Of a stretch of 64,000 bases of DNA, positions 36,088-45,082 are shown piece by piece. The translations under genes and the position numbers were made by a program. The notes below the pieces were generated by a model. It ran no database searches and was not told where the DNA came from. It saw only the letters and a list, made by a program, of their open reading frames with translations. Numbering within the stretch: position 1 is the stretch's first letter; every line of letters begins with the position of its first letter. The stretch is from an uncultured Chitinophaga sp. GTDB taxonomy: Bacteria; Bacteroidota; Bacteroidia; Chitinophagales; Chitinophagaceae. Where the stretch lies: positions 237,322 through 301,321 of the forward strand of contig NZ_CALEJS010000040.1 of NCBI RefSeq assembly GCF_937898475.1. The letters are read 5' to 3'.

Positions 36088-36741
36088 ATGAGGTACATAT
36101 TACTGATAGCGGCTTGCCTGGCGGCCTGCCAGCAGGCGCCCAAAGCAGACAAGGCCACGATCACGGAGGCTCAGTCTGTACAGGAAGGCGAAGGCGCCGT
36201 ATACCAGGTAAACCCGGAACAAAGCATGGTGCAGTGGATCGGCACCAAGCCCACCGGTAAACATACCGGCCGCTTTATGCTGCAGAAAGGTACTTTATAC
36301 GTGAAGGACAGCGCAGTTACAGGAGGCACATTCACCATCGACATCCAATCGTTGGTGGATGTAGACCTTGCAGCGGATACCGCCATGAAGCATAAGCTGG
36401 AACGGGAACTGAAAGGCCCATTGTTCTTCGATGCGGATCAATACCCTACCGCCACCTTTGCCATTACCGGGATCAACGCTTACCATCCTGAAGGTAATGA
36501 GGTGCTGCTAAAGGATGCTACCCATACCATACAAGGCAATCTTACTATTAAACAAATCACCAAAAATGTGACCTTCCCGGCTAAAATTGTGCTGCAGCAT
36601 GACCGGTTGACCGCTAACGCTAACTTCAATATAGACCGCACTTTATGGGGTATGACCTACCGCGCGGACAAATCGCTGCAGGATAAGCTGATCAATTCCA
36701 TGGTCAATATCCAGTTCAACATCACCGCGAAAAGGCAATAA
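36088..36741 (+). CDS. YceI-family lipoprotein
   Basis: 217 residues with a lipoprotein signal (MRYILLIAACLAACQQAP, lipobox LAAC). The YceI domain follows: YQVNPEQSMVQWIGTKPTGKHTGRF, GGTFTIDIQSLVDVD, LKGPLFFDADQYPTATFAIT, and ANFNIDRTLWGMTYRAD at the end. YceI proteins are lipocalin-like barrels that bind isoprenoids or amides in the periplasm. It begins 21 bases after paaN, so cotranscription is possible. Confidence 0.9.
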   Translation: MRYILLIAACLAACQQAPKADKATITEAQSVQEGEGAVYQVNPEQSMVQWIGTKPTGKHTGRFMLQKGTLYVKDSAVTGGTFTIDIQSLVDVDLAADTAMKHKLERELKGPLFFDADQYPTATFAITGINAYHPEGNEVLLKDATHTIQGNLTIKQITKNVTFPAKIVLQHDRLTANANFNIDRTLWGMTYRADKSLQDKLINSMVNIQFNITAKRQ

Positions 36742-36805
36742 TCTGGCGAAATCAAATAAAATTATTTAAATTTATTATACCTCATTTAGTCATAAACCTA
36801 TTCAT

Positions 36806-37090
36806 ATGGAGAGTACACAACAACGGGATGAAAGACTCTGGCGCATCGCCAAGGCGAGAGCGTCTTTTAAATCCCACCTTATTACATACCTGGTCATCAA
36901 CGCCGGTCTCTGGGCCTTATGGTTTATTACCGACCGTAGTGGTAATGGTATTCCCTGGCCTATCTGGCCGTCTATGGGCTGGGGCATAGGCCTTGCGTTC
37001 CATTATTTTGGCGCCTATCACAGTGATCACTACGGAGATACCCTGAAGGAATATGAAAAACTACAGAACGAGCAGCAGCGCAACCTGTGA
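36806..37090 (+). CDS. 2TM domain protein
   Basis: 94 residues. RIAKARASFKSHLITYLVINAGLWALWFI is the first helix of the 2TM domain and PIWPSMGWGIGLAFHYFGAY the second; the pattern (F..H...Y..VN..L..iW) is the family hallmark. Small inner-membrane proteins of this kind have no firm function, but the same domain is found attached to histidine kinases. It lies 27 bases before the acyl-CoA ligase gene. Confidence 0.85.
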   Translation: MESTQQRDERLWRIAKARASFKSHLITYLVINAGLWALWFITDRSGNGIPWPIWPSMGWGIGLAFHYFGAYHSDHYGDTLKEYEKLQNEQQRNL

Positions 37091-37117
37091 GGATGAAAAA
37101 CAGCAAACCACAACATA

Positions 37118-38899
37118 ATGGATCAACCGAGCCGATTATTTGACGTAATAGCCTACCAGCTGGAGAAATATCCCAATGAAGATATGCTGGCCGGTAAAGT
37201 AGACGGGAAATGGATCAAATACAGTACTAAACAGGTGGCGGGGACCACCCTGCAATTTGCCTCCGGCCTGCTGCAACTGGGCATCAGCCGTGGCGATGGC
37301 AGCATGGAAGGGAAAGATAAGATCGCAATCATTTCGCGCAACCGGCCGGAATGGATGCTAACAGACCTTGCCTGTCAGCAGGCAGGAGCCGTACTTACCC
37401 CTGTCTACCCTACCATCAGCCAGCACGAATTGGTTTTTGTACTGAAGGATGCCGGTGCACGGATCCTCTTCATCAGCGACCAGGAAATACTGGACAAAGT
37501 GAATGCCGTGAGGGACCAGCTGCCAGACCTGAAGGAGATATTCTCTTATGACCCGCTGCCGGGCGTACGCCACTGGAAGGAAATATTATCCCTCGCGCAA
37601 GAAACTGACTATCCCAGGATAGAAGAGATCAAACGGAATACCAGCCCGGAGGAGCTGGTTACCATCATCTATACCTCCGGCACTACGGGTACTCCTAAAG
37701 GGGTAATGCTGAGCCACCGCAATATTGTAAGCAACGTTACAGCCTGTACCCCCTATCTGCCCGTACACACCAGTGCCCGGGCACTGAGCTTTCTTCCGCT
37801 CAATCATATTTTCGAGCGTATGGTCACCTACGTATACCTTACGGCCGGGGTTCCTGTCTATTATGCAGAAAGTATGGATACCATTGCAGATAACCTGCGG
37901 GAAGTAAAGCCCACCATCTTCACCACCGTGCCCCGTCTACTGGAGAAGGTGTACGAACGGATCATAAGCAAAGGACTGGAGCTGAAAGGCATCAAACGGG
38001 CGCTCTTTTTCTGGGCCCTGGAGCTGGGTAAAAAATATGAGATCAACAAACCCCTGGGAGCCTGGTACCGCTTTCAGCTGGCCATTGCCAATGCGCTGGT
38101 GTTCAAAAAGTGGCGGGAAGCGCTGGGTGGTAATATCCAGGCCGTTGTAACCGGCGCCGCCGCCTGCCAGATGCGCCTGCTGAAAATATTCACCGCAGGA
38201 CGCATCCCTATATTGGAAGGCTACGGGCTGACAGAGACCTCTCCGGTGATCAGCGTGAACCGGGTAGATGAAAAAGAACGCATGTTTGGCACCGTAGGCC
38301 CTATTATCAGCGGCATTGAAGTAAAGATCGCTGAAGACGGAGAGATCCTCTGCAAAGGACCCAATATCAGCATGGGCTACTACAAAAGGCCTGATCTGAC
38401 GGCAGATGCCATCAAAGACGGCTGGTTCCATACCGGCGATATCGGCGTGATTGTGAATAATAAATTTCTGAAGATCACCGACCGTAAGAAGGAACTCTTC
38501 AAAACCTCCGGCGGTAAATTTGTAGCGCCACAGCCTATCGAGAACAAGTTCAAGGAATCGCCTTACATAGAGCAGATCATGGTCGTAGGGGAAGACCATA
38601 AATTCACCTCCGCCCTGATTGTTCCTTCCTTCACCAACCTCCGGAACTGGTGCGACAAAAAGGGCATCAGCTACAATGGCAATGAAGGCCTGGTAAAGCT
38701 GCCTGAAGTAAAAGACCTGTTTCAGCAGGCGGTAGACAAATACAACCAGTACTTCAGCCATGTGGAACAACTCAAAAAGTTTGAGCTGATGCCGCAGGAA
38801 TGGACGGTAGATGGCGGCGAACTGACCCCTACCCTGAAACTGAAGCGGAAAGTGATACTGGAAAAGTACCGCGACGTGATTGAAGGCATGTATGATTAA
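37118..38899 (+). CDS. Long-chain fatty acid-CoA ligase (AMP-forming)
   Basis: 593 residues. The AMP-binding motif is IIYTSGTTGTPKGVMLSH, then FLPLNHIFERMV, the A5 motif EGYGLTETSPVISV, and WFHTGDIGVIVNNKFLKITDRKKELFKTSGGKFVAP with the hinge Asp and the region for the catalytic Lys. This is the larger eukaryote-like long-chain acyl-CoA synthetase type (FadD15-like) common in Bacteroidota. It activates fatty acids in the cytoplasm for membrane lipids or oxidation. It is the last gene before the tRNA and the integrated element. Confidence 0.92.
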   Translation: MDQPSRLFDVIAYQLEKYPNEDMLAGKVDGKWIKYSTKQVAGTTLQFASGLLQLGISRGDGSMEGKDKIAIISRNRPEWMLTDLACQQAGAVLTPVYPTISQHELVFVLKDAGARILFISDQEILDKVNAVRDQLPDLKEIFSYDPLPGVRHWKEILSLAQETDYPRIEEIKRNTSPEELVTIIYTSGTTGTPKGVMLSHRNIVSNVTACTPYLPVHTSARALSFLPLNHIFERMVTYVYLTAGVPVYYAESMDTIADNLREVKPTIFTTVPRLLEKVYERIISKGLELKGIKRALFFWALELGKKYEINKPLGAWYRFQLAIANALVFKKWREALGGNIQAVVTGAAACQMRLLKIFTAGRIPILEGYGLTETSPVISVNRVDEKERMFGTVGPIISGIEVKIAEDGEILCKGPNISMGYYKRPDLTADAIKDGWFHTGDIGVIVNNKFLKITDRKKELFKTSGGKFVAPQPIENKFKESPYIEQIMVVGEDHKFTSALIVPSFTNLRNWCDKKGISYNGNEGLVKLPEVKDLFQQAVDKYNQYFSHVEQLKKFELMPQEWTVDGGELTPTLKLKRKVILEKYRDVIEGMYD

Positions 38900-38900
38900 G

Positions 38901-38931
38901 TTGGATTTTGAATTGAAATATCTTAGTTTTG
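38901..38931 (+). promoter_or_regulatory. Promoter of tRNA-Arg
   Basis: TTG (38901-38903), 20 bases, TAGTTTTG (38924-38931), about 42 bases before the tRNA. CACTCCCT/AGGGAGTG in the leader can pair. Confidence 0.65.
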
Positions 38932-38972
38932 CACTCCCTTTCTATACCGGGTTACCGGGAGGGAGTGGAAAT

Positions 38973-39047
38973 GGCCCTGTAGTTCAATGGATAGAATAGA
39001 AGTTTCCTAAACTTTAGATCCAAGTTCGATTCTTGGCGGGGCTACCA
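38973..39047 (+). tRNA. tRNA-Arg (anticodon CCT)
   Basis: 75 bases including encoded CCA. Acceptor GGCCCTG pairs with CGGGGCT (two G-T wobbles); D stem GTTC/GAAT; anticodon stem GAAGT/ACTTT with loop TTCCTAA, giving anticodon CCT; T stem CCAAG/CTTGG with loop TTCGATT; discriminator A. A tyrosine recombinase gene starts 232 bases downstream, so the 3' end of this tRNA is the likely attachment site of an integrated element. Confidence 0.95.
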
Positions 39048-39061
39048 GTGAGAAAATCAAC

Positions 39062-39086
39062 GGCGTTCAAACGAACGCCTTTTTTT
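39062..39086 (+). terminator. Intrinsic terminator after tRNA-Arg
   Basis: GGCGTTC, loop AAAC, GAACGCC, then seven T. Confidence 0.92.
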
Positions 39087-39123
39087 ATTGCAAACCCGCG
39101 TCCCTCTTGGCTTCCCGCCAAAT

Positions 39124-39206
39124 AACCGGTCCAATTCAGTTCAAACCGGTTTAAACAAAATAGGGGGTAATTCAGGGGGTGATTCAAGGGGGTATCTTTA
39201 CCCCCT
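39124..39206. repeat. Iterons and inverted repeat between tRNA-Arg and integrase
   Basis: AACCGGT occurs twice (near 39124 and 39146), then AGGGGGT three times at 39162, 39174 and 39187 (spacing 12 and 13), the first two followed by A/G-ATTC. The third copy pairs with TACCCCCT (39199-39206) over a TCTT loop. The position and spacing suit integrase arm sites or excisionase sites; this is an inference. Confidence 0.5.
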
Positions 39207-39278
39207 GACCGCCACTCACCAACAACCACAATGCTTTAAACCCTGCCTGGCATTTTTCCACTTTAAAAAAATGTGTGT

Positions 39279-40835
39279 ATGCTGGTACATCAAAAACTTT
39301 CTATCCTGTTTTACAGGAAAATCAAGGAAAAAAACAGTAAGGGATTGATCCCTATTTATTGTAGGGTAACCATTGACGGATTCTGGAAAGAAATAAGTAC
39401 TTCTTTCTGTAAAGTCTTTTATGAACATTGGAACGATAAATTAAAGGAAGTCCTCCCGGATAATCCGGATCATAAAACCCTCAACAAAAAACTCGGCCAA
39501 ATGAAAGCCGACCTGGAACGGCATTTTGATCTCGTAGTTGCCCAACATGGACTTGCCACCCCTGAACTGGTTCTTGCCTCTTATCAGACTCCCGTCAATG
39601 GCGAAAAAACAAGACAGGAAAACGCAGACAACCTGGCCTTCAGCCTGGAGCTTGACGAACTGGTGGCGCGTTTCATGAAATACGACAGGAAAAAAGAAAA
39701 AGCACAGAACGATCTTATTTACCAGGAAACTATGTCCGCCCGATTGCTTGAAGAAAAAAAACAGTTGGAAGACGATTTGGAAAAGCTTACGGAAAAAGGG
39801 GAAAAAATCTTCGAAGACAAAGCGAGAACCAAAACGCTGCGGATGGCCATCGATGAATATGAACTGGATTTTTTCCAGCATGTCCTGGCAGGCCAAAGGG
39901 CGCCCAACACCCTAAAAAAGAAATATGGCACCAAACGCAGGCTGCAGGATTTTATCCGGCAACAGTATAAACTGCAGGATATGCCCCTTTCCACGCTGGA
40001 ATATAAATTCATTGTCGAATTTGTCAAAAAAGAAGTAACCCAGTACCATAGTGGGCAAAACACTATTTGGAAATATGTCCAGATCATCAAGGAAATCATT
40101 GACCGTGCAGTAACCAATGGGTGGATTCCCAATAATCTATTTGCCAATTACGAATGCTCTTATGAGGAACCGGAAGATAAAAGTTGGCCTACTATAGAGG
40201 AAATGCTTCACTTAATGGACTTTGTTTTTAAAGAAGAAGATAGCGAGCTCTTCGATATCCGGGACATAATGATTTATCATGCATTCGCCGGCCCATCCTA
40301 TGCTGAACTTTATGGATTACGGGAAAGTCATTTAAAAAGAGAGAACGGGAAAGTGTGGGTTAAACAAAAGAGAAGAAAATCAAAGTCCAAAGAATATCTA
40401 CCCCTGTTGCCCATCTGCCTGGAGATCATTGAAAAATTTAAAAACCATCCCAAATGCCAGCGGACAGGTAAACTTCTACCTGTTCCTACGGGGCAGCATT
40501 ACAATAGGTGTATCAAGATCATTGGAGAGAGAACAGGAATTCCTTGCCTGAACAATTCCCACCAGCTGCGCTACTTTTTTGCCAACGAACTGGCTTACGA
40601 AACAAACGAAGATCTTCATTTAACGGGTTTGTTACTTGGCCAGCGGAATCCCAACTCAGTAAAAACCTATGTAAAACCCCAGGAAAGAAAGATCAATAAA
40701 GCGATGGGACTAGTAGAAGAACATCTTTATGGCCAGGGTGGAGTGCTTGCCCGGAAACAAAACGAGAAAAGTACCGGGAAGATCATCCGTATGCAAAGCA
40801 TTCAAAACAAGTCAAGAGAAAACGAGCATGAATAA
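39279..40835 (+). CDS. Tyrosine recombinase (site-specific integrase) of an element in tRNA-Arg
   Basis: 518 residues from ATG 39279; a GTG two codons earlier is possible. The N-terminal arm-binding part reads LSILFYRKIKEKNSKGLIPIYCRVTIDG, as in Bacteroidota conjugative-transposon integrases; a long charged coiled segment (RLLEEKKQLEDDLEKLTEKG) is inserted before the core-binding domain. In the catalytic part SHQLRYFFANEL supplies H and R, and SVKTYVKP the Tyr nucleophile. The place of the first catalytic Arg reads AGPSYAEL, with Ser instead of Arg; IntDOT of CTnDOT is known for the same substitution. The gene reads away from the tRNA, marking the left end of a probable integrated element. 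Confidence 0.88.
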   Translation: MLVHQKLSILFYRKIKEKNSKGLIPIYCRVTIDGFWKEISTSFCKVFYEHWNDKLKEVLPDNPDHKTLNKKLGQMKADLERHFDLVVAQHGLATPELVLASYQTPVNGEKTRQENADNLAFSLELDELVARFMKYDRKKEKAQNDLIYQETMSARLLEEKKQLEDDLEKLTEKGEKIFEDKARTKTLRMAIDEYELDFFQHVLAGQRAPNTLKKKYGTKRRLQDFIRQQYKLQDMPLSTLEYKFIVEFVKKEVTQYHSGQNTIWKYVQIIKEIIDRAVTNGWIPNNLFANYECSYEEPEDKSWPTIEEMLHLMDFVFKEEDSELFDIRDIMIYHAFAGPSYAELYGLRESHLKRENGKVWVKQKRRKSKSKEYLPLLPICLEIIEKFKNHPKCQRTGKLLPVPTGQHYNRCIKIIGERTGIPCLNNSHQLRYFFANELAYETNEDLHLTGLLLGQRNPNSVKTYVKPQERKINKAMGLVEEHLYGQGGVLARKQNEKSTGKIIRMQSIQNKSRENEHE

Positions 40836-41748
40836 CAATTCTCTAAACGCATAAAAAAGTATAGCTATAAAGGGCCAACAGGGAAAGTAAGAGATGGTTT
40901 GTCTAATCCGCTATAGCGATCTAATTGATTAAAATATTACGGAGTGTACTCTTGTTGCAGTAAGTTTTGTCACCTTAAGATTGTTATGGTTTTTCCATGA
41001 CAACCACATTTTAACTCTACTGTCTCCGGGTCAGCGGGTTATTTTGCATTTTTCAATTTGGATATATGAAGTCTTTCAGCAATAAATAGCTGGAAGTTTT
41101 TCTCAAAAGAAAGTGGCATTTTATTCGTAGATAGTAGGAATATGTTGGCGTGGGCTGTAACGGGAACTCGACCTCGAATGCCGGGAGTTAGTTGGTAAGG
41201 TAATAAAAAGTTGTCGATCTTAATTAATGAACAGAAATTCCTTGAATACTGCGATTAAATCTGCAGTCCGTCGATATATTTTTACTATTGTCAGCAGACA
41301 TAATGCCGTGTTATGTTTCTTGAAAATCTCCTTCAAGCAAGCTTCGTTGTCGTAAAAATGTCACATCCTTTTTGCAAGGGTTATTATTCGACGAAACTTT
41401 ATCAGGAAGCAGTAGATCAATAGTCAAAAAGATAATTAGACAATAGTACAGCAAAGGGTAGAATTCCGTTTTCCTAGAAAAGCCCTTCTTGAGAGATTTG
41501 TTCTTTTTATATTCAACTTCAAAGCATTCTGTGGTAAAGGTGTTTTACTCATATCTGGAGCAAGCAAGATAGCCCTAATATGGTTTAGTTATAGCTTCTT
41601 TATTGTTCTACTCATGTTAGGTTTCACTTGCTAGTCCTGTATGGATTAATCCACCCGGATACTTGACTATTTTGAAATCCACTAAAATTGCTTCAATGTT
41701 CTGTATAAAGGTAGATGTAAATAATGCAAACAATAACTAGTAAAAAAC
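40836..41748. other. 913-base A+T-rich gap without a gene
   Basis: No frame of believable length or composition, no tRNA, no terminator pair. The base composition differs clearly from the core genes upstream. It may hold decayed genes of the integrated element; I could not recognise any remnant. Confidence 0.5.
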
Positions 41749-44475
41749 ATGCATCGCAAATTAATTATGACAAAAACAAGTTTGTTTTTATTATTTCAAT
41801 TAATCAATTTGAATAATATTGTCGCGCAAAAAAAGACAATCAAAAATGACAGCTACGAAAACTGGACCACGCTGAAGGATATGGAATGGAATGTCAGCAG
41901 TTTGATCTCAAATGATGGAAAATATATTGCCTATAAGTACGGAGCCCCTAAGACTGGCGATTTTATCGTAATACGGTCCACTGATAACATATACAAGAAA
42001 GAATTCAAAGTTGAAGAACCTACAGAAGCGTCTTTTACCGGAGACAGCCGGAAAGTGATGCTTAAGCTTCCAGGAGATAGTTTAGGTATTTTAACCTTAG
42101 GTAGCGATAGTATTATATACATTAAGGACGTTTCATCCTTTTCGGCGCCATTAGGTGGAAACGGGAAATGGCTTGCCTTCATAAATTCAGAAAAGGAATT
42201 AACTGTAAAAAATCTTATTAGTGGATCGGAGAAAAAATACAGTGAAGTTGAGGAGTATAAATTTGATATGAATGGCACTGTTTTGCTAATAAAAACCATC
42301 AATGGGCTTCTTTGGCATGATCTAACTAAAGAAAAGGACATTTTCCTGGCAAGAGGAACAGAAATTCTTACTATAGCCCCAGACGACTCATTTAAACAGT
42401 TGGCATTTGTAAGTAATAACAATGAAAAGATTGAAATAAGATACTATAAACCCGGAATGGACAGTGCCAAAGTACTCGTCAATAGCAAAACTGATGGATT
42501 GAAGGAAGACCTGAGCATAGCAGATGGGAATCTTTTGTTTAGTGCTGATGGAACAAAACTTTTTTTTCAGCTAAAAGATAAAATACGACAGCAGAATACC
42601 ATTACATCCTCTCCTGTTATTACCAATGATGTTGAGATATGGCACTATAAAGCACCCTATATTCCTGTTGAGGAACTAGCGAAACAGGTAAACCTGGTAA
42701 CTTACCTAGCAGTTTGTAATATTACTCAACCTAAAATCGTTCAATTAACGACTCCTGCCACAGTTTTTGTAAGCTATTTCGGAAACGACAAAAGAGGTAA
42801 TAACTATATACTCGCCCTTACTCGAGATACCTGGGACCAGGCAGAATTTTATTGGAGCAAGCGTACAATAGGCCTTTATTTAGTGTCTACCAATGACGGA
42901 AGTTCAAAAGAATTGTGTCGGTTTAGCAATTCCTTAAGTGAGATTATCCTGCTCTCGCCCAATGAGAAATTCGTAGTTTGGTTCAATGCAAATGATCATT
43001 ATTATTATAGTTATGAAATAGCAACTGGAATTACGAGAAACATCTCAAATCAACTAAAAGGTGCCATTTATGATGATGAAAGCGAAATAATCAGCCGCCG
43101 TAAACCATTTGGAGTAGCTGGCTGGGTTAACGATGGCAGCCTCCTTATCTATGACCGCTTCGATATCTGGAAAATAGACCCTGGTGGCAATAAAATGCCG
43201 TTATGTGTGACCGGCGACGTCGGCAAAAAAAATAAGATAATCTTCAGACGAGTTGAGGATGAAGCAGGGTTATTTAAAGAGGTCGCTACTGCAGACACTT
43301 TATTGCTTGCAGGACTAAATAAAGCCAACAAAGACAATGGATTCTGGAAAGTTAAGCTAAGCAACCCGCCCACACTTACAAAATGCACCATGGAGCCTTA
43401 TATATTTTATTTCCCAAGACCATGTAATAATATTCTTATCTCTCTGTCAGAATACCTCCCGAGAAAGGCAAAAGACGCTAATCTGTATGTTGTAAGAAGA
43501 ATGGGTACCCGGGAGTCTCCGAACCTCTTTCTCACCCGCGATTTCAAAACTTTTAGCCCCCTGACCAACATTCGACCTGAAAGGGAATACAACTGGATGA
43601 CTGCAGAGCTGATTAATTGGCAAATACCAGGCAGCAAACCGGCTGCTGGTATTTTATATAAGCCGGAGAACTTCGATTCAACAAAAAAATATCCGATTAT
43701 TTTTTACTACTACGAAAAGTTAAGTGATGGTTTGAATATTTATAGAGTTCCTGAATTAAGTATCGGAACGCTCAGCATTCCCTGGTACGTAAGCAATGGC
43801 TACCTGGTTTTTGTTCCTGATATGTACTATGAAACAGGGAAAGTATCCGAATCGGTTATAAATACGATCACTTCCGCGGTAGACCGATTGTCCCGTTTTC
43901 CATGGGTAGACACAAGCAAGATGGGACTGCAGGGACATAGTTTCGGCGGATTTGAAACGTTGACCATAATATCCCGCACCAAATTATTTGCCGCTGCCCA
44001 GGAATCAGCTGGTTATACGAATGCTATCAGTTACTATAATCAGCAAACCGGCTTGACGTCAAACAGAAATCAGTATTTTGATATTGAACAGGGAAATCTT
44101 GGATTTTCTCCATGGCAAAAGCCGAAGCTATATCTCGACAATTCTCCCATATTCCATGTTAATAATATTACTACTCCATTATTAATAATGCACAACAAAG
44201 GCGATGACAATGTAGATTTTCATCATGCGGTTGAATTGTTCATTTCGATGCGTAGGTTAAGGAAGCCCGCCTGGCTTTTACAATATAAGGATGAAAATCA
44301 TATGATTGGGCGAAGCGATAAAAATCAACTCGATTTTACGATTAGACAGCAACAATTCTTCGATCATTATTTAAGAGGAGTACCCGCACCTAAATGGATG
44401 ACTACGCCCGGATCTACTGACTTCGGCGCGGATCCGAAAGAAACGAGATCAACATCCCAACCTGGGATCAAATAA
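41749..44475 (+). CDS. Exported prolyl-oligopeptidase-type (S9) serine peptidase
   Basis: 908 residues from ATG 41749; a second ATG six codons on (MTKTSLFLLFQLINLNNIVAQ) begins the signal peptide proper and may be the true start. A long N-terminal region with WD/propeller-like strands (SSLISNDGKYIAYKYG, LLFSADGTKLFFQLKD, ILLSPNEKFVVWFN) precedes the alpha/beta hydrolase end. The catalytic Ser is in LQGHSFGGFET, the Asp in MHNKGDDNVDFHHA and the His in KDENHMIGRSD. The family cleaves after proline or similar residues, or acts as a dipeptidyl peptidase; specificity is not visible. It should be periplasmic. First gene of the accessory region after the integrase. Confidence 0.85.
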   Translation: MHRKLIMTKTSLFLLFQLINLNNIVAQKKTIKNDSYENWTTLKDMEWNVSSLISNDGKYIAYKYGAPKTGDFIVIRSTDNIYKKEFKVEEPTEASFTGDSRKVMLKLPGDSLGILTLGSDSIIYIKDVSSFSAPLGGNGKWLAFINSEKELTVKNLISGSEKKYSEVEEYKFDMNGTVLLIKTINGLLWHDLTKEKDIFLARGTEILTIAPDDSFKQLAFVSNNNEKIEIRYYKPGMDSAKVLVNSKTDGLKEDLSIADGNLLFSADGTKLFFQLKDKIRQQNTITSSPVITNDVEIWHYKAPYIPVEELAKQVNLVTYLAVCNITQPKIVQLTTPATVFVSYFGNDKRGNNYILALTRDTWDQAEFYWSKRTIGLYLVSTNDGSSKELCRFSNSLSEIILLSPNEKFVVWFNANDHYYYSYEIATGITRNISNQLKGAIYDDESEIISRRKPFGVAGWVNDGSLLIYDRFDIWKIDPGGNKMPLCVTGDVGKKNKIIFRRVEDEAGLFKEVATADTLLLAGLNKANKDNGFWKVKLSNPPTLTKCTMEPYIFYFPRPCNNILISLSEYLPRKAKDANLYVVRRMGTRESPNLFLTRDFKTFSPLTNIRPEREYNWMTAELINWQIPGSKPAAGILYKPENFDSTKKYPIIFYYYEKLSDGLNIYRVPELSIGTLSIPWYVSNGYLVFVPDMYYETGKVSESVINTITSAVDRLSRFPWVDTSKMGLQGHSFGGFETLTIISRTKLFAAAQESAGYTNAISYYNQQTGLTSNRNQYFDIEQGNLGFSPWQKPKLYLDNSPIFHVNNITTPLLIMHNKGDDNVDFHHAVELFISMRRLRKPAWLLQYKDENHMIGRSDKNQLDFTIRQQQFFDHYLRGVPAPKWMTTPGSTDFGADPKETRSTSQPGIK

Positions 44476-44494
44476 TTTTCCTATCAGCTATTGC

Positions 44495-44530
44495 AAAAAA
44501 AAGCTGACGTTTTTTACTTCAGCGTTTTTT
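44495..44530. terminator. Bidirectional terminator
   Basis: GCTGA (44503-44507) pairs with TCAGC (44519-44523); GTTTTTT follows on the plus strand and eight T on the minus strand. It serves the convergent S9 peptidase and small-protein genes. Confidence 0.65.
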
Positions 44531-44562
44531 CTCAAATCATTTCAATATTCAAGTTAATTTGG

Positions 44563-44847
44563 TCAATATCCGGGAAGTGCTAGGGTCGTCCTGGTAAAAA
44601 AGGGCATAGTACATACGCTGTTGGACAAAGTTGAACGATATACCGTTGTGTTCGGAGTACCAGCAGTTGTAGTTAGGTCATGCCTAGCAGAACAAATTGG
44701 CACCAAGGGACCACCAGGGGCTGTAGTGGTAGTTGTGGTGGCTATGAAGGCAAACCCTTGGCCAAACTTACTGGCTTTAAAGGCCAGCGTTCCACCTACT
44801 AAAGCAAATACAGCAATTGTGGTTAAAACTACTTTCGCTTTTTTCAT
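44563..44847 (-). CDS. Small secreted Thr-rich protein, tandem paralogue A
   Basis: 94 residues from ATG 44847. A signal-like segment MKKAKVVLTTIAVFALVGGT is followed by LAFKASKFGQ, a run of six Thr (IATTTTTTAPGGP), then PLVPICSARHDLTTTAG, NTTVYRSTLSNSVCTMPF. Two Cys (52 and 79) are shared with the second copy at 45083, which is also 94 residues and about 75 percent identical by eye. I do not recognise the family; similar small exported proteins with a GGxLAFKA signal end occur in Sphingobacteriales and Chitinophagales near redox proteins, as far as I remember. The frame is open upstream to 44976, but that part is the repeated leader. Confidence 0.7.
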   Translation of the reverse strand: MKKAKVVLTTIAVFALVGGTLAFKASKFGQGFAFIATTTTTTAPGGPLVPICSARHDLTTTAGTPNTTVYRSTLSNSVCTMPFFTRTTLALPGY

Positions 44848-45017
44848 AGAAAAATCGCTTTTATAGATCAAAAAGGCTAAACTTAGTGAATAAAAGATAG
44901 TGCCTACTCGTTTCTGATGGTTTTCGGCTTCCCCATGAATCGGCAGCTCCACACTGACCACACCAGATCTGATCAAGTAAAATTGAATATGGTATGGTCT
45001 TAAGGCACAGACAACGA

Positions 45018-45046
45018 AAATAACGCTGGAGTAAGGACTCCAGCGT
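45018..45046 (-). terminator. Intrinsic terminator after small-protein copy B
   Basis: ACGCTGGAGT pairs perfectly with ACTCCAGCGT (45023-45032 with 45037-45046) around a four-base loop; TATTTTCG follows on the minus strand. The duplicated copies therefore have separate transcript ends. Confidence 0.8.
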
Positions 45047-45082
45047 CATTTTAAAACTCTGTTCGATTTAATGTGCTACCGA

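Noticed and set aside
39162..39206. CRISPR-like repeats near the integrase
   Set aside because: The words are only 7 bases with 5-6 base gaps; no repeat-spacer architecture and no cas genes.
39279..40835. Integrase as a broken gene because Arg I is missing
   Set aside because: The frame is intact and of full length, and Ser at this position is known from IntDOT.
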